A DNA stretch of 64,000 bases from positions 2,232,001 through 2,296,000 of the forward strand of contig NZ_CP151642.1 in assembly GCF_038397785.1 (NCBI RefSeq), in the 5' to 3' direction. Below, piece by piece: positions 26,868 through 37,695 of the stretch. The stretch's first letter is position 1. Every line of letters begins with the position of its first letter. The position numbers were made by a program, and so were the translations under genes. The notes under the pieces were generated by a model that ran no database searches, was not told the origin of the DNA, and was given only the letters and a program-made list of their open reading frames with translations. This DNA comes from Salinibacterium sp. TMP30 (GTDB lineage: Bacteria; Actinomycetota; Actinomycetes; Actinomycetales; Microbacteriaceae).

Positions 26868-27707
26868 CTACTTGCGCTTCTTGCCGGCATTGCGGCGGCG
26901 AACGATGAGCTGGTCACTAGGCAGTTTGCGCTTACGAGTGCGCCCCTCTGCCTGGCCCCAAGGGGAAACGGGGTGACGTCCACCGGACGTCTTACCCTCA
27001 CCACCACCGTGGGGGTGGTCGACGGGGTTCATAGCGACACCACGCACGGTCGGGCGGACACCCTTCCAGCGCATGCGGCCGGCCTTACCCCAGTTGATGT
27101 TCGACTGCTCGGCATTGCCGACCTCGCCGATTGTTGCGCGGCAACGAACGTCTACGTTGCGGATTTCGCCGGAAGGCAAACGCAGCTGCGCGTAAGGGCC
27201 TTCTTTTGCAACGAGTCGAACGGATGCTCCAGCGGAACGGGCCATCTTGGCTCCGCCACCGGGTCGCAGCTCGATCATGTGAATGACCGTACCGACGGGG
27301 ATGTTCTTCATCGGCAGGTTGTTGCCTGGCTTGATGTCAGCACCGGCACCCGACTCGATGACGTCGCCCTGCTTGAGCTTGTTCGGCGCAATGATGTAGC
27401 GCTTGCTGCCATCAACAAAGTGAAGCAGAGCGATACGTGCGGTGCGGTTGGGATCGTACTCGATCTCGGCAACGCGGGCATTTACGCCATCTTTGTCGTT
27501 GCGCTTGAAGTCGATGACGCGGTACTGGCGCTTGTGGCCACCACCAACGTGACGGCTCGTGATGCGACCTGCGTTGTTACGGCCACCAGTCTTCGGCAGA
27601 GGGCGCAGTAGCGACTTCTCTGGGGTCGAACGGGTGATCTCAGCAAAGTCTGCAACCGAGGAGCCACGACGACCAGGCGTCGTGGGCTTGTACTTGCGAA
27701 TAGCCAT
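26868..27707 (-). CDS. rplB: 50S ribosomal protein uL2
   Basis: Needed for subunit joining and the peptidyl-transferase centre. The 279-residue product shows [20 protein letters not shown], the [17 protein letters not shown] segment and the conserved [19 protein letters not shown] region near the end, which contains the functional histidine. Normal length. Confidence 0.98.
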   Translation of the reverse strand: MAIRKYKPTTPGRRGSSVADFAEITRSTPEKSLLRPLPKTGGRNNAGRITSRHVGGGHKRQYRVIDFKRNDKDGVNARVAEIEYDPNRTARIALLHFVDGSKRYIIAPNKLKQGDVIESGAGADIKPGNNLPMKNIPVGTVIHMIELRPGGGAKMARSAGASVRLVAKEGPYAQLRLPSGEIRNVDVRCRATIGEVGNAEQSNINWGKAGRMRWKGVRPTVRGVAMNPVDHPHGGGEGKTSGGRHPVSPWGQAEGRTRKRKLPSDQLIVRRRNAGKKRK

Positions 27708-27724
27708 TAGTTTCTCCTTGGTCC

Positions 27725-28024
27725 TTAGCCGACAGCGGTGAAGATGTCGATAGAACCGGACTTGAGCGTGACGATGGCGCGCTTGGTGTCCTTGCGCTTG
27801 CCCATACCGAACCGCGTGCGACGGGTCTTGCCCGTGCGGTTCAACGTGTTGACTGAGTCGACCTTGACGCTGAAGATCTTCTCAATTGCGAGCTTGATCT
27901 CGGTCTTGTTCGCACGGGGGTCTACCTCGAAGGTGTACTTTCCCATATCAATGAGGTTGTAGCTCTTCTCGGAAACCACGGGAGCGATGATGATGTCGCG
28001 TGGGTCCTTGTACGTGACGGTCAT
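27725..28024 (-). CDS. rplW: 50S ribosomal protein uL23
   Basis: Tunnel-exit docking site for trigger factor and SRP. The 99-residue product has [36 protein letters not shown] and the basic loop [20 protein letters not shown]. It overlaps rplD by 4 bases. Confidence 0.98.
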   Translation of the reverse strand: MTVTYKDPRDIIIAPVVSEKSYNLIDMGKYTFEVDPRANKTEIKLAIEKIFSVKVDSVNTLNRTGKTRRTRFGMGKRKDTKRAIVTLKSGSIDIFTAVG

Positions 28025-28680
28025 GCGCCGACCTCTTCCTTATTCGAAGACTTGGTGTTGAACGCAACGAACGCGTCGAATGCGCCCTTGCTGAACACGA
28101 TGTCGTCGCTGACGACAACGTCGTAGGCGTTGAGCTGGTCGTAGGACAGAACGTGAACCGTGTCGAGGTTACGAATGCTCTTGAGGCTGTTCGCGTCGTC
28201 GCGCTGAAGCACAACGAGAACGTTCTTGCTCGGCGCAATGCTCGTAAGCAGAGCCGAGACAGTCCTCGTCGAAGGCTTGTTGTCGACAGACAGCGCGTCG
28301 ATTACGTGAATGCGCTCACCGCGAGCCCGGTCGGACAATGCGCCGCGAAGGGCAGCAGCAATCATCTTCTTGGGGGTGCGCTGTGCGTAGTCACGGGGGT
28401 GTGGACCGTGAACGATGCCACCACCCTTCATCTGAGGAGCGCGGATCGAGCCCTGACGAGCGCGACCGGTTCCCTTCTGCTTGAACGGCTTGCGACCTGA
28501 ACCCGAAACTTCACCACGACGCAGGGTGTTGTGCGTACCCTGACGTGCTGCTGCACGCTGAGCGACAACAACCTGGTGGATGAGCGGAACGTTGGTCTGC
28601 ACGTCGAAGATCTCAGCAGGCAGTTCGACACTGTCGACCTTCTTGCCCTTGGCGTCGATGACGTCGATGGAGGTAGCCAT
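28021..28680 (-). CDS. rplD: 50S ribosomal protein uL4
   Basis: Tunnel constriction protein and, in E. coli, autoregulator of the S10 operon. The 219-residue product has the extended loop [20 protein letters not shown] (about residues 65-84), [15 protein letters not shown] and [11 protein letters not shown]. Normal length. Confidence 0.98.
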   Translation of the reverse strand: MATSIDVIDAKGKKVDSVELPAEIFDVQTNVPLIHQVVVAQRAAARQGTHNTLRRGEVSGSGRKPFKQKGTGRARQGSIRAPQMKGGGIVHGPHPRDYAQRTPKKMIAAALRGALSDRARGERIHVIDALSVDNKPSTRTVSALLTSIAPSKNVLVVLQRDDANSLKSIRNLDTVHVLSYDQLNAYDVVVSDDIVFSKGAFDAFVAFNTKSSNKEEVGA

Positions 28681-28685
28681 GTGTA

Positions 28686-29336
28686 CTACGCCCCCTTCAC
28701 TGCGTTGCGGACGAAGACGATGCGGCCGCGAGCTCCGGGAACGGCGCCCTTGATGAGCACGAGTCCCTTCTCAAGGTCGATCGCGTGGACGGCGAGGTTC
28801 ATGACCGTTACACGGTCACCACCCATACGACCGGCCATGCGCATGCCCTTGAAGACACGGCTGGGGGTCGACGAGGCACCAATGGAACCAGGCTTGCGGT
28901 GGTTACGGTGCGAACCGTGGCTCGCAGAAACACCCTTGAAGTTGTGTCGCTTCATAACACCAGCGAACCCTTTACCCTTGCTCGTGCCGACAACGTCGAC
29001 CTTCGAGCCGGGGGTGAAGATGTCGACCGTAAGCTCCTGGCCGACTGCGTACTCTGCGGCGTCAGGGGTGCGAATCTCGGTGATGTGACGGCGAGGCGTT
29101 ACGCCTGCCTTGTCGAAGTGACCGGTGAGCGGCTTGTTGACCTTACGAGGGTCAATCTGGCCGTACGCGATCTGGACTGCGCTGTATCCATCAACCTCGG
29201 GGCTACGCAGCTGCGTAACCACGTTCGGGGTGATCTCGACAACGGTCACGGGAACGAGCTTGTTGTTCTCGTCCCAAACCTGAGTCATGCCGAGCTTCTT
29301 GCCCAGCAGACCCTTAGTCGTCTTAGTTATAGACAT
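28686..29336 (-). CDS. rplC: 50S ribosomal protein uL3
   Basis: The 216-residue product begins with [16 protein letters not shown] and has the [17 protein letters not shown] and [15 protein letters not shown] motifs that reach the peptidyl-transferase centre. Normal length. Second gene of the S10 operon. Confidence 0.98.
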   Translation of the reverse strand: MSITKTTKGLLGKKLGMTQVWDENNKLVPVTVVEITPNVVTQLRSPEVDGYSAVQIAYGQIDPRKVNKPLTGHFDKAGVTPRRHITEIRTPDAAEYAVGQELTVDIFTPGSKVDVVGTSKGKGFAGVMKRHNFKGVSASHGSHRNHRKPGSIGASSTPSRVFKGMRMAGRMGGDRVTVMNLAVHAIDLEKGLVLIKGAVPGARGRIVFVRNAVKGA

Positions 29337-29376
29337 TATTTTCCTTATCGGCTCTGTCGCTCAATAACTGCGCGAG

Positions 29377-29685
29377 CTAAAGCTTGATCTCGATGTTGAC
29401 GTCGGCCGGCAAGTCGAGACGCATAAGCGAATCCACAGCCTTGGGCGTCGGGTCGATGATGTCGATGAGCCGCTTGTGGGTGCGCTTCTCGAAGTGCTCG
29501 AAGCTGTCCTTGTACTTGTGGGGAGAGCGGATAACCGCAATCACATTCTTCTCTGTGGGCAGCGGCACTGGGCCTACTACCGTGGCACCCGCGCGGGTAA
29601 CCGTGTCAACGATTTTGCGTGCCGACGAGTCGATGACCTCGTGGTCGTACGACTTAAGTCGAATGCGGATCTTCTGTCCCGCCAT
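29377..29685 (-). CDS. rpsJ: 30S ribosomal protein uS10
   Basis: Small-subunit head protein and NusE antitermination factor; first gene of the S10 operon. ATG 29685 gives 102 residues beginning [19 protein letters not shown], the canonical N-terminus and length; an in-frame start at 29745 would add unrelated sequence. The C-terminal [16 protein letters not shown] is standard. Confidence 0.98.
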   Translation of the reverse strand: MAGQKIRIRLKSYDHEVIDSSARKIVDTVTRAGATVVGPVPLPTEKNVIAVIRSPHKYKDSFEHFEKRTHKRLIDIIDPTPKAVDSLMRLDLPADVNIEIKL

Positions 29686-30151
29686 GACTGGCTCTCTTCC
29701 CTTAGTACTTTTGGCTGCATTGCTGTTTGGTTGCACTGCGTGCACCTGGGCTGCTCGCCACGGAGTGTTGCCACCCGGAGACGCTCAGCACTTTTGCTTT
29801 CGCACCACTATTTATCTGTCAAGTTCTTGCTGTCACTGCTTGTGATACCAACTCACGTGACCGCGAGGAGATTGTGCAGGCGAACCGACACAATCTATTC
29901 CCGCACCACCGTCACTTTCACGGCGATGTTCTTTTTCAAGAAGCTGTGGGGAGTTGGTTAAGCTTGGTTCTGCTCCCCGCGGCCTAGCTACTACACCTGC
30001 ATGAAACACGCTTTGCGTGAGACACACGTTGTGGAACTATGCACTGCCTGGGAGTGATCCGCACGCACGAGGCGGCGAAGTGTTGAACTAGAAGAGTCTG
30101 TCACATCCCGCCATTTGCTGCAACCCGGGCGTGTCGGAATTTCGCCGCCGT
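29686..30151 (-). other. S10 operon leader and spacer to hut operon
   Basis: A 466-base non-coding stretch between rpsJ and the end of hutI. It should hold the S10 promoter and an rpsJ leader of over 100 bases; one promoter candidate is at 29809-29836. I see no hairpin with a T tract marking the end of the hut operon and no credible gene or tRNA. Confidence 0.5.
29809..29836 (-). promoter_or_regulatory. candidate S10 operon promoter
   Basis: Minus-strand GTGACA (29831-29836) and TAAATA (29809-29814) with 16 bases between. A second TTGACA overlaps the spacer (29817-29822) but has no good -10 partner. Start would be about 120 bases upstream of rpsJ. Confidence 0.35.
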
Positions 30152-31366
30152 TTAGTGAGGGTGCTTCACGACGTCGAGTACGCCATCCTGAAACACGCTC
30201 GTGACCAAGGGAACACCGGGCCGGTAGGCCAGATGACGATAGTGTGGGGCATCCAAGATCTGGGCGTTTGCGCGGGCGCCAACTCGCAAATGGCCGACGT
30301 CGTTCAGGCGCAATGAACGAGCTCCTCCCAGAGTTGCCGCGGTGACCGCCTCGAGGGTTGTCATCCCCATGTCACGCACCGCAAGGGCGATACAGAACGG
30401 GATGGATGACGTGAAGCTCGAGCCTGGATTGCAATCGCTGGCCAGCGCTACCGTTACGCCCGCATCGAGGAGTCGCCGTGCATCCACGAACGGGTGTTTC
30501 GTGGAGAACTCCACCCCTGGCAGTAGGCCAGCGACCGTGCTGCTGGCGGCGAGGGCATCCACGTCGGAATCGCTGAGATAAGTGCAGTGGTCGACGCTTG
30601 CCGCACCCAGCTCAACAGCGAGTTGAACCGCGCCAGACTCACGCAATTGGGCTCCATGCAGGCGAGCTCCCAGACCTCGGGCCTGCCCTGCACCGATTAT
30701 CGCGCGCGTCTCCTCCTCGGTGAATGCACCGTCATCACAAAAAACATCAATCCAACGGGAGTGGGGCGCACACGCGTCGAGCATCTCCCCCATGACAAGG
30801 CGAACATACGCTGCCCTGTCTTCGACAAACTCCTCGGGAACAACGTGCGCACCCAAGAACGTTGTCTCCGACGTGAGAGTGGAGGCCAACCGCAGCATCC
30901 GTGCTTCGTCGTGAACGCTCAACCCATAGCCACTTTTAATCTCCACCGTTGTCGTGCCCTGGTGGTGCATCTCCTCGACCAACGCTGCAGCATTGTCCAC
31001 AAGTTGTTCATCGCTGGCCTCGCGCGAGAGCGCAACGGTGCGGCGGATCCCGCCAGCCTCATACCGGCGGCCCGCCATGCGCGCCTCAAACTCATCTGAG
31101 CGATCGCCCGCAAACAGCACATGACTGTGGCTATCGACAAAACCCGGCAGTACACAACCCCCGTTGGCATCTACCCGAACATCCGCGCTCGGTGCATCTG
31201 CCGATGCGCCCCACCATGCGACGCGACCATTCTCGAAAACGACCGCCGCGTTAGCCAACTCCGGCTGCTCAGGATCGTGCGTGAGCAAGACGCCAATGTT
31301 GTCGACAACAGTGCTCGTCATGGCTGCACTTGGTATCGCGGTGCCCGATGTCGCCGTAGTGCTCAT
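30152..31366 (-). CDS. hutI: imidazolonepropionase HutI
   Basis: Hydrolyses imidazolone-5-propionate to N-formimino-L-glutamate, the third step of histidine breakdown. The 404-residue amidohydrolase has the metal-binding [13 protein letters not shown] (HxH) motif, a later GAHVVPEEF and [10 protein letters not shown] with the metal aspartate. ATG 31366 overlaps the hutG stop by 4 bases and is preferred to the start at 31402. Last gene of the hut operon. Confidence 0.95.
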   Translation of the reverse strand: MSTTATSGTAIPSAAMTSTVVDNIGVLLTHDPEQPELANAAVVFENGRVAWWGASADAPSADVRVDANGGCVLPGFVDSHSHVLFAGDRSDEFEARMAGRRYEAGGIRRTVALSREASDEQLVDNAAALVEEMHHQGTTTVEIKSGYGLSVHDEARMLRLASTLTSETTFLGAHVVPEEFVEDRAAYVRLVMGEMLDACAPHSRWIDVFCDDGAFTEEETRAIIGAGQARGLGARLHGAQLRESGAVQLAVELGAASVDHCTYLSDSDVDALAASSTVAGLLPGVEFSTKHPFVDARRLLDAGVTVALASDCNPGSSFTSSIPFCIALAVRDMGMTTLEAVTAATLGGARSLRLNDVGHLRVGARANAQILDAPHYRHLAYRPGVPLVTSVFQDGVLDVVKHPH

Positions 31367-32220
31367 CGCAACGCAGCGCCCGAGATGGCCTCGAGAACGC
31401 ACAGCGCAACCAAGCGAACGGTACGTTCATCTGCGGAGTCAGCTGCGGCATCCACCTCAACGATGTCGATCGATGACACTGCCGGATGTGCTCCGGCGAC
31501 CCGAGCCGCAATGCGCAACTCTAGAGCCGAGATGCCACCAGGAAGCGATGCCGGACACCCTGGGGCAACCGAGCGGTCGCACACATCCACATCAAGGTCC
31601 ACATGGATCGGGCCGTCGCCGGCGCCAGCAATCTCTAAGGCTTGCGCCATCACGTCTTCCATTGAACGCACCCGAAGCTCATCGCGCGTAATGACGGTGA
31701 TTCCGGCATCCCGCGCACGCTCCGCATACGCCAGAGAGTTGGCGAGGGGTTCGATCCCGATCTGCACCACCCGGCGGCCATCGAGACCTGCTTCCAGAAG
31801 GCGCCGGACCGGAGAACCGTTTGTGACTCCGTCGCGCAAATCATGGTGAGCATCGAGCGTAATGAGCCCCGCGGTGCCGATCGCCGTCCCCCAGCGTCCC
31901 AACGCTGTCGAAACAGTTGCCGCATTGTCGCCACCCAACGCAATTACTAGCTCAGCACGCAGCGCAGCGACCGAGTCGATCGCACCCTGCTCATTCAGAT
32001 CGGGTTCACGCACATTGCCCGCGTCGACGATCCGAAGATCGGTCAGTGCGGCATAGCGACGAATTATCTCGCGAACAGCGCTGGGGGTAGTGTGCGCCTG
32101 CGTTGGCGAGAGAGACGTGCGCGACGTCGGCATGCCAATGAGCGCGACATCCGCCCACTCCTCAGCAACCGGAGACGGCCAATCCCCCGCACGCGGCCAC
32201 AGTGGATCAGAGTTGAGCAT
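31363..32220 (-). CDS. hutG: formimidoylglutamase HutG (arginase family)
   Basis: Expected to split N-formimino-L-glutamate to glutamate and formamide, finishing the hut pathway. The 285-residue arginase-family protein has the metal-ligand motifs LDAHHDLRD and [10 protein letters not shown]. The first motif reads GGDNAAT, with Asn where arginase-family enzymes usually have the ligand His of GGDH. Either it is a natural variant of HutG or it changes the metal site. ATG 32220 has GGAAGG five bases upstream and is favoured over GTG 32226. Other ureohydrolase activities (agmatinase, guanidinobutyrase) cannot be excluded by sequence alone, but the operon context favours HutG. Confidence 0.85.
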   Translation of the reverse strand: MLNSDPLWPRAGDWPSPVAEEWADVALIGMPTSRTSLSPTQAHTTPSAVREIIRRYAALTDLRIVDAGNVREPDLNEQGAIDSVAALRAELVIALGGDNAATVSTALGRWGTAIGTAGLITLDAHHDLRDGVTNGSPVRRLLEAGLDGRRVVQIGIEPLANSLAYAERARDAGITVITRDELRVRSMEDVMAQALEIAGAGDGPIHVDLDVDVCDRSVAPGCPASLPGGISALELRIAARVAGAHPAVSSIDIVEVDAAADSADERTVRLVALCVLEAISGAALR

Positions 32221-33856
32221 TGTCACCTTCCGTCATCGGGATGCGCACGCCAAGATTTTCGGCAACGGCGATGGCCTCATCGTAGCCAGCATCGACGTGA
32301 CGAATCACCCCCATGCCCGGATCATTCGTGAGCACTCGCTCAAGTTTCTGCGCCGCCAGGTCGGTTCCATCAGCAACCGTCACCTGTCCAGCATGGATCG
32401 AGCGACCAATACCGACACCACCACCGTGGTGAATTGACACCCAGGTTGCACCCGACGACGTGTTGACGAGTGCATTCAGCAGCGGCCAGTCAGCGATTGC
32501 ATCAGAGCCATCTTTCATGGCCTCAGTCTCGCGATAGGGTGACGCCACCGAACCACTATCGAGGTGGTCGCGACCAATAGCCAACGGTGCGGCCAGCTCC
32601 CCCGAGGACACCATCTCATTGAACAGCAGACCGGCCTTGTCGCGTTCGCCATAGCCGAGCCAGCAAATGCGCGCAGGAAGCCCCTGAAAGTGCACGCGCT
32701 CCCCGGCAAGTTTGATCCACCGTGCGAGCGACTCGTTTTCGGGAAACAGCTCGAGAATCGCTGTGTCAGTCTTGTGGATGTCGCTCGCCTCGCCACTCAG
32801 AGCCGCCCAACGGAATGGCCCCTTGCCCTCAGCAAACAGTGGACGGATGTAGGCCGGAACAAAACCCGGAAACGCAAACGCGTTAGCAAAGCCCGCCGCG
32901 AGTGCTTCGGTGCGGATGTTGTTGCCGTAGTCGAAAACCTCGGCCCCCAGCTGCTGAAATCCCACCATTCCCTCAACGTGAATGGCCATCGATTCCCGCG
33001 CGCGCTGAGCAAAACCGGGATCGCGCCGAGCGCTCTCCCAGTCGTCGAAATCCACGCCGAGCGGCAGGTACGCCAGCGGGTCATGGGCGCTGGTCTGATC
33101 GGTGACGATATCAATGGGTGCCCCCATCGCCAGCAACTCGGGAACGGCGGCAGCAGCGTTTGCCAGTACACCGATCGAGAGCGGCTTCTTGGCGTCTCGT
33201 GCGGCAACTGCCAGTTCGACCGCGTGCGCAAGCGACTTCGCTTCAACATCGAGGTAGCCGAGGTCGATGCGGCGAGTGATGCGGCTCTGATCCACGTCGA
33301 TGCAAATCGCTACACCGTCGTTCATGGTTACGGCGAGCGGCTGAGCGCCACCCATGCCTCCAAGACCAGCCGTGAGAGTGATGGTGCCCGCGAGTGTTCC
33401 TCCGAAGCGTTTCGCCGCGACTGCAGAGAAGGTTTCGTAGGTGCCCTGCAAGATTCCCTGGGTGCCGATATAGATCCATGAGCCGGCAGTCATTTGGCCA
33501 TACATCGTGAGGCCGAGCTGTTCGAGCCGGCGGAACTCATCCCAGTTTGCCCAGTCGCCAACTAGGTTCGAGTTGGCGAGCAACACACGGGGCGCCCACT
33601 CGTGGGTCTGCATCACGCCGACCGGTTTGCCCGACTGAACCAGCAGGGTTTCATCACCCTTGAGCGTTGTCAGCGACCGCACAATGGCGTGATAGCTCGG
33701 CCAATCTCGCGCAGCTTTACCCGTGCCGCCATAAACAACGAGGTCCTCTGGATGCTCGGCAACCTCAGGATCGAGGTTATTTTGCAGCATGCGCAGAGCG
33801 CCTTCCTGCCCCCAGCCCAAAGTATTGAGAGTGCTTCCACGGTGTGCGGTAATCAT
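32207..33856 (-). CDS. hutU: urocanate hydratase HutU
   Basis: Converts urocanate to imidazolonepropionate with tightly bound NAD as electrophile; second step of the pathway. The 549-residue product has the family length, the glycine-rich [17 protein letters not shown] segment, the [13 protein letters not shown] block near residue 45, and [22 protein letters not shown] 33856 has AGGAG six bases upstream; longer in-frame starts reach far into hutH and are rejected. It overlaps hutG by 14 bases. Confidence 0.97.
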   Translation of the reverse strand: MITAHRGSTLNTLGWGQEGALRMLQNNLDPEVAEHPEDLVVYGGTGKAARDWPSYHAIVRSLTTLKGDETLLVQSGKPVGVMQTHEWAPRVLLANSNLVGDWANWDEFRRLEQLGLTMYGQMTAGSWIYIGTQGILQGTYETFSAVAAKRFGGTLAGTITLTAGLGGMGGAQPLAVTMNDGVAICIDVDQSRITRRIDLGYLDVEAKSLAHAVELAVAARDAKKPLSIGVLANAAAAVPELLAMGAPIDIVTDQTSAHDPLAYLPLGVDFDDWESARRDPGFAQRARESMAIHVEGMVGFQQLGAEVFDYGNNIRTEALAAGFANAFAFPGFVPAYIRPLFAEGKGPFRWAALSGEASDIHKTDTAILELFPENESLARWIKLAGERVHFQGLPARICWLGYGERDKAGLLFNEMVSSGELAAPLAIGRDHLDSGSVASPYRETEAMKDGSDAIADWPLLNALVNTSSGATWVSIHHGGGVGIGRSIHAGQVTVADGTDLAAQKLERVLTNDPGMGVIRHVDAGYDEAIAVAENLGVRIPMTEGDNAQL

Positions 33857-33881
33857 GATGGCTCCTAGTGAAGGTCGGTGG

Positions 33882-35426
33882 CTAGTGAAGATCGGTAACG
33901 GATCGGGCTGCGGCCAGTAGGGCACCCGACTGAACAAGGTCGACGCTCGCGGCGATGTCTGGCGCCAAGTAGCGGTCGGGGCCCACGCCGGGCACCCGCT
34001 CCCGAATGGAACTGATGACGGCGGCAGATACGGGCGACGGTGCCTCTCCCCGCATTTCGATGCCTCGCGCGGCGGTGAGTAACTCGATTGCGAGCACACG
34101 AGAGAGTCCATCGATGCTGCGGCGAAGTTTGAGCCCGGCACTCCACCCCATCGACACGTGATCTTCTTGCATTGCACTCGTCGGTATTGAATCGACGGAT
34201 GCCGGAGCCGCCAGCCGCTTGAGCTCAGTGACAATCCCCGCCTGCGTGTACTGCGCGATCATGTGTCCAGAGTCGACCCCGGGGTCGCCAGCGAGGAACG
34301 CATTGAGCCCGCCGTTTCGGTTGCTATCAAGAAAACGGTCGGTGCGGCGTTCGCTCATGCTGGCGACATCGGCGGTGACGATAGCGAGAAAGTCGAGGGC
34401 GTAGCCAACCGGGGCCCCGTGAAAGTTTCCATTGGACTCGAGGCGGCCGTCGAGCGTGACGACCGGATTGTCGATCGCACTCGCCAGTTCGCGCGTAGCA
34501 ACCATGGTGGTGTGCTCGACGGTGTCGCGAGCAGCCCCGTGCACTTGGGGCGCGCACCGCAGCGAGTACGCATCTTGCACTCTCGTGAAACCGTTGCTTA
34601 CGTGTGCTGCGATCGTTCCCGAACCCCTGAGGACCGCGCGCATGTTTGCTGCCGAGTGGGCCTGGCCGGGGTGGGGTCGAAGCTGTTGCAGATCCTCGGC
34701 GAATACGCGGTCTGTGCCGGCAAGGCCTTCAACACTGAGCGCTGCGGCAAGGTCTGCCGTCGTGAGCAGCGCCTGAAGATCGGTGATCGCGAGTGACAGC
34801 ATTCCGAGCATCCCGTCAGTGCCATTGATCAGCGCGAGGCCTTCTTTTTCGTGCAGCACAACGGGCTCGATGCCCGCTGCCCGGAGCGCTGCGGATGCCG
34901 GGAGCAGTTCGCCTGCGACCCGCACGTCTCCTTCACCCATTGTTGCTAGCGCACAGTGCGCGAGTGGCGCGAGATCGCCGGAGCAGCCGAGACTGCCATA
35001 CTCGCCGACGATCGGGGTGATTCCGGCGTTGAGCAGCGCAGCATAGGTTTCGGCAACGACGGGCCGGACTCCGGTGCGCCCTGTCGCCATTGTCGACAGT
35101 CGAAGAAGCATGGCTGCGCGAACCACCTCAGTGTTGATTTCTGCGCCCGAGCTGGCCGCATGGCTGCGCACGAGCGACCGCTGAAGTTGCGCACGTTGTT
35201 CGGGGGCGATGTGTTTGGTCGCGAGGGCCCCGAAACCGGTGGAGACACCGTAGTGAGGTCGCACGTCGTGGGCTAGTGCTTCAATCACTGCCCGGGATGC
35301 GGAGATCGCGTCGTAGGCGGCGGGGTCGAGTTGGACTGGCGCACCGTGTCGGGCCACTGCAACAACGTCGTGGATGCTCAAGGGACCTACGCCGATGGTG
35401 ACGGCTGTATCTGCGGCAGGATTCAT
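33882..35426 (-). CDS. hutH: histidine ammonia-lyase HutH
   Basis: Deaminates L-histidine to urocanate, the committed step. The 514-residue product from ATG 35426 has the family length; upstream in-frame codons would overlap the regulator. The MIO prosthetic-group region reads [14 protein letters not shown], so the cyclising tripeptide is Cys-Ser-Gly rather than the usual Ala-Ser-Gly; from memory this also occurs in Streptomyces HutH. The active-site Tyr region HYGVSTGFG and MQEDHVSMG are intact. First gene of hutHUGI, 25 bases ahead of hutU, with operator-like repeats 54-94 bases upstream. Confidence 0.97.
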   Translation of the reverse strand: MNPAADTAVTIGVGPLSIHDVVAVARHGAPVQLDPAAYDAISASRAVIEALAHDVRPHYGVSTGFGALATKHIAPEQRAQLQRSLVRSHAASSGAEINTEVVRAAMLLRLSTMATGRTGVRPVVAETYAALLNAGITPIVGEYGSLGCSGDLAPLAHCALATMGEGDVRVAGELLPASAALRAAGIEPVVLHEKEGLALINGTDGMLGMLSLAITDLQALLTTADLAAALSVEGLAGTDRVFAEDLQQLRPHPGQAHSAANMRAVLRGSGTIAAHVSNGFTRVQDAYSLRCAPQVHGAARDTVEHTTMVATRELASAIDNPVVTLDGRLESNGNFHGAPVGYALDFLAIVTADVASMSERRTDRFLDSNRNGGLNAFLAGDPGVDSGHMIAQYTQAGIVTELKRLAAPASVDSIPTSAMQEDHVSMGWSAGLKLRRSIDGLSRVLAIELLTAARGIEMRGEAPSPVSAAVISSIRERVPGVGPDRYLAPDIAASVDLVQSGALLAAARSVTDLH

Positions 35427-35479
35427 GATCCCAGTGAACGCCCCAGAGCGCTTCACCGCGAGGGGCTTTCGGGATAAGG

Positions 35480-35520
35480 TGTCTGAAATACCAGACAGGA
35501 GCATTTTGTCCGACATACCA
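35480..35520. promoter_or_regulatory. candidate hut operator: paired TGTCYGAMATACCA repeats
   Basis: TGTCTGAAATACCA (35480-35493) and TGTCCGACATACCA (35507-35520) are 14-base direct repeats differing at two positions and 27 bases apart. The first is part of a perfect inverted repeat TGTCTG-N6-CAGACA (35480-35497). They lie between divergent hutH and the IclR-type gene, and the second covers the regulator's TTG start. Binding would suit joint control of the operon and autoregulation. Confidence 0.6.
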
Positions 35521-36273
35521 GCGGCACGCAACACCATGTCAGTGCTGCGGCACCTTGCCTCTCGACCGGGACCGGTGAGGGCCTCGAGCCTCGCACGCGA
35601 ACTAGAACTGCCCCGGTCATCCATCTATCAACTGCTTGCCGTCATGATCGACGAAGGTTTCGTCGTGCACTATCCCGAAGATCGAACCTATGGCCTCAGC
35701 GCACTCGTCTCAGAAATCGGCACTTCAGCTTTGCGCAGCGAACGACTTTCTCGCCTCGCCACATCGCTCATGCATAATCTCGCGAGCGCAGCGCCGATTC
35801 CTGTTGTGGCGCACCTCGCGGTTCTCAGCGGCCCCGAAGTCAGTTATGCGGCACGGGTACAAGGCTCACGCGCCCCCACCACCGTGTCTGCGGTTGGCGT
35901 GCGCCTACCAGCACACCTCACAGCAACCGGACGTGCGATGCTCGCTCAACTCACGGCGGCGCAAGTTCGGGCCATCTACCCTTCGCGCAGCGCCCTCACG
36001 CGTCGCCAATCCGCCGGGCCACAGACTTTGCCAGAACTCACCCAACTGCTCGCCACCACACGGGAACGTGGCTGGGCTATCGAGATTGGTGACGTTACCG
36101 CAGATTATGCCTCCGTCGGTGCGGCAGCCTTTGATCGCAATGGCTACCCCTCCGCCGCAATCGGACTCACCTTTCGAACGGATGCCGTAGCCAACAACTG
36201 GGATGAGCTGGGCGCCGCCACAGTGGCCGCTGCCCGCGCGCTCACCGCTCGCCTCACGGGCCGGGCTAGTTAG
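35506..36273 (+). CDS. IclR-family transcriptional regulator (probable hut regulator)
   Basis: An N-terminal winged helix (VLRHLASRPGPVRASSLAREL, region about residues 13-33, then LPRSSIYQLLAVM as recognition helix) is followed by an IclR effector-binding domain with LPAHLTATGRAMLA and TADYASVGAAAFDRNGYP-type blocks. I take the TTG at 35506 because AGGAG lies four bases upstream and the protein then starts MSDIPAARNTMSVL like other family members (255 residues). Alternatives are 35479 (GTG) and 35536 (ATG). Divergence from hutH and the shared operator suggest it controls histidine use, with urocanate or histidine as possible effector; that is inference. Confidence 0.85.
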   Translation: MSDIPAARNTMSVLRHLASRPGPVRASSLARELELPRSSIYQLLAVMIDEGFVVHYPEDRTYGLSALVSEIGTSALRSERLSRLATSLMHNLASAAPIPVVAHLAVLSGPEVSYAARVQGSRAPTTVSAVGVRLPAHLTATGRAMLAQLTAAQVRAIYPSRSALTRRQSAGPQTLPELTQLLATTRERGWAIEIGDVTADYASVGAAAFDRNGYPSAAIGLTFRTDAVANNWDELGAATVAAARALTARLTGRAS

Positions 36274-36340
36274 TCGCCAAACGAAGGGCGCTTAACCGCA
36301 CGCGAGCATCATTTCTCCGCAGCGGTCGCACAGCTTAAAC

Positions 36341-36376
36341 GACAGAAGGCCGAGCCTTTCGGCTCGACCCTCTGTC
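36341..36376. terminator. terminator between iclR-type gene and tuf
   Basis: GACAGA and TCTGTC at the base with GGCCGAGCC/GGCTCGACC above form an interrupted 15-bp stem with a TTTC-type loop (36341-36376). It lies 16 bases after the tuf stop and can serve the convergent regulator gene too. The T tract is weak. Confidence 0.75.
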
Positions 36377-36392
36377 GTAATTAGTACTGGAG

Positions 36393-37586
36393 TTACGCCA
36401 GAACCTTGGTTACCTTACCGGCACCTACGGTGCGGCCACCCTCACGGATAGCGAAGCCGAGGCCCTCTTCCATGGCGATGGGCTGAATGAGCTCAACGGT
36501 CATGTCGGTGGTGTCGCCAGGCATAACCATCTCGGTGCCCTCAGGCAACGTGATGACGCCGGTGACGTCGGTGGTGCGGAAGTAGAACTGCGGACGGTAG
36601 TTCGCGTAGAACGGGTTGTGACGCCCACCCTCATCCTTTGACAGGATGTATGCGGTTCCCTCGAAGTTCGTGTGAGGAGTAACGGAACCAGGCTTAACAA
36701 CAACCTGACCACGCTCTACATCTTCACGCTTCGTTCCACGAAGGAGCAGACCACAGTTCTCGCCGGCCCATGCCTCGTCGAGCTGCTTGTGGAACATCTC
36801 GATACCAGTGACCGTGGTCTTCTGGGTCGGACGGATTCCCACAATCTCGATGTCGGAGTTGATCTTGAGAGTTCCACGCTCAGCGCGGCCCGTAACGACG
36901 GTTCCACGACCAGTGATCGTGAAGACGTCTTCAACCGGCATCAAGAACGGCTTGTCCTTGTCGCGGATGGGGTCAGGAACACTCTCGTCGACAGCCTCCA
37001 TGAGGTCGAGGATGGACTGGGTCCACTTCTCGTCGCCCTCAAGAGCCTTGAGGCCTGATACGCGAACAACAGGAACGTTGTCGCCATCGAAGCCCTGGCT
37101 TGAGAGGAGTTCACGAACCTCAAGCTCAACGAGCTCAAGGATCTCTTCGTCGTCAACCATGTCGGACTTGTTGAGTGCTACGAGCAGGTAAGGAACACCA
37201 ACCTGCTTTGCGAGCAGAACGTGCTCGCGAGTCTGAGCCATCGGTCCGTCAGTCGCTGCAACCACGAGGATTGCACCGTCCATCTGAGCTGCACCGGTGA
37301 TCATGTTCTTGATGTAGTCAGCGTGGCCCGGAGCATCTACGTGAGCGTAGTGGCGCTTGGGGGTCTCGTACTCAACGTGCGAGATGTTGATGGTGATGCC
37401 GCGTTGACGCTCTTCCGGAGCCGAGTCAATCGACGAGAAGTCACGCTGCACGTTAGTTGCCGAAGGGTACTTGTCTGCAAGTACCTTCGAGATGGCTGCG
37501 GTGAGCGTGGTCTTTCCGTGGTCAACGTGACCGATGGTTCCGATGTTTACGTGCGGCTTGGTCCGCTCGAACTTGGCCTTAGCCAC
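36393..37586 (-). CDS. tuf: elongation factor EF-Tu
   Basis: GTPase that delivers aminoacyl-tRNA to the ribosome. The 397-residue protein has the G1 loop GHVDHGKTT (residues 19-27), switch [10 protein letters not shown] and NKSD for guanine recognition, followed by two beta-barrel domains ending in [16 protein letters not shown] 37586 is preceded by GAGGAGG. It ends the str operon and is the only tuf in the window. Confidence 0.98.
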   Translation of the reverse strand: MAKAKFERTKPHVNIGTIGHVDHGKTTLTAAISKVLADKYPSATNVQRDFSSIDSAPEERQRGITINISHVEYETPKRHYAHVDAPGHADYIKNMITGAAQMDGAILVVAATDGPMAQTREHVLLAKQVGVPYLLVALNKSDMVDDEEILELVELEVRELLSSQGFDGDNVPVVRVSGLKALEGDEKWTQSILDLMEAVDESVPDPIRDKDKPFLMPVEDVFTITGRGTVVTGRAERGTLKINSDIEIVGIRPTQKTTVTGIEMFHKQLDEAWAGENCGLLLRGTKREDVERGQVVVKPGSVTPHTNFEGTAYILSKDEGGRHNPFYANYRPQFYFRTTDVTGVITLPEGTEMVMPGDTTDMTVELIQPIAMEEGLGFAIREGGRTVGAGKVTKVLA

Positions 37587-37695
37587 TGTGGGTCCTCCTC
37601 AGGACTTGGTTGCTTCACACCCGACGACTTTTCTCGGCCGAATGCTTCGCAAGTTGGTGTGTATCTATGTTAGTTGCGCGCTGGTAGTGCGGCGA

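Noticed and set aside
29809-29836. TTGACA at 29817-29822 as the main S10 -35 box
   Set aside because: No acceptable -10 at 16-18 bases; the GTGACA/TAAATA pair fits better, though weakly.
32564-33481. Plus-strand open frame opposite hutU
   Set aside because: Shadow of urocanase; product does not resemble a protein family.
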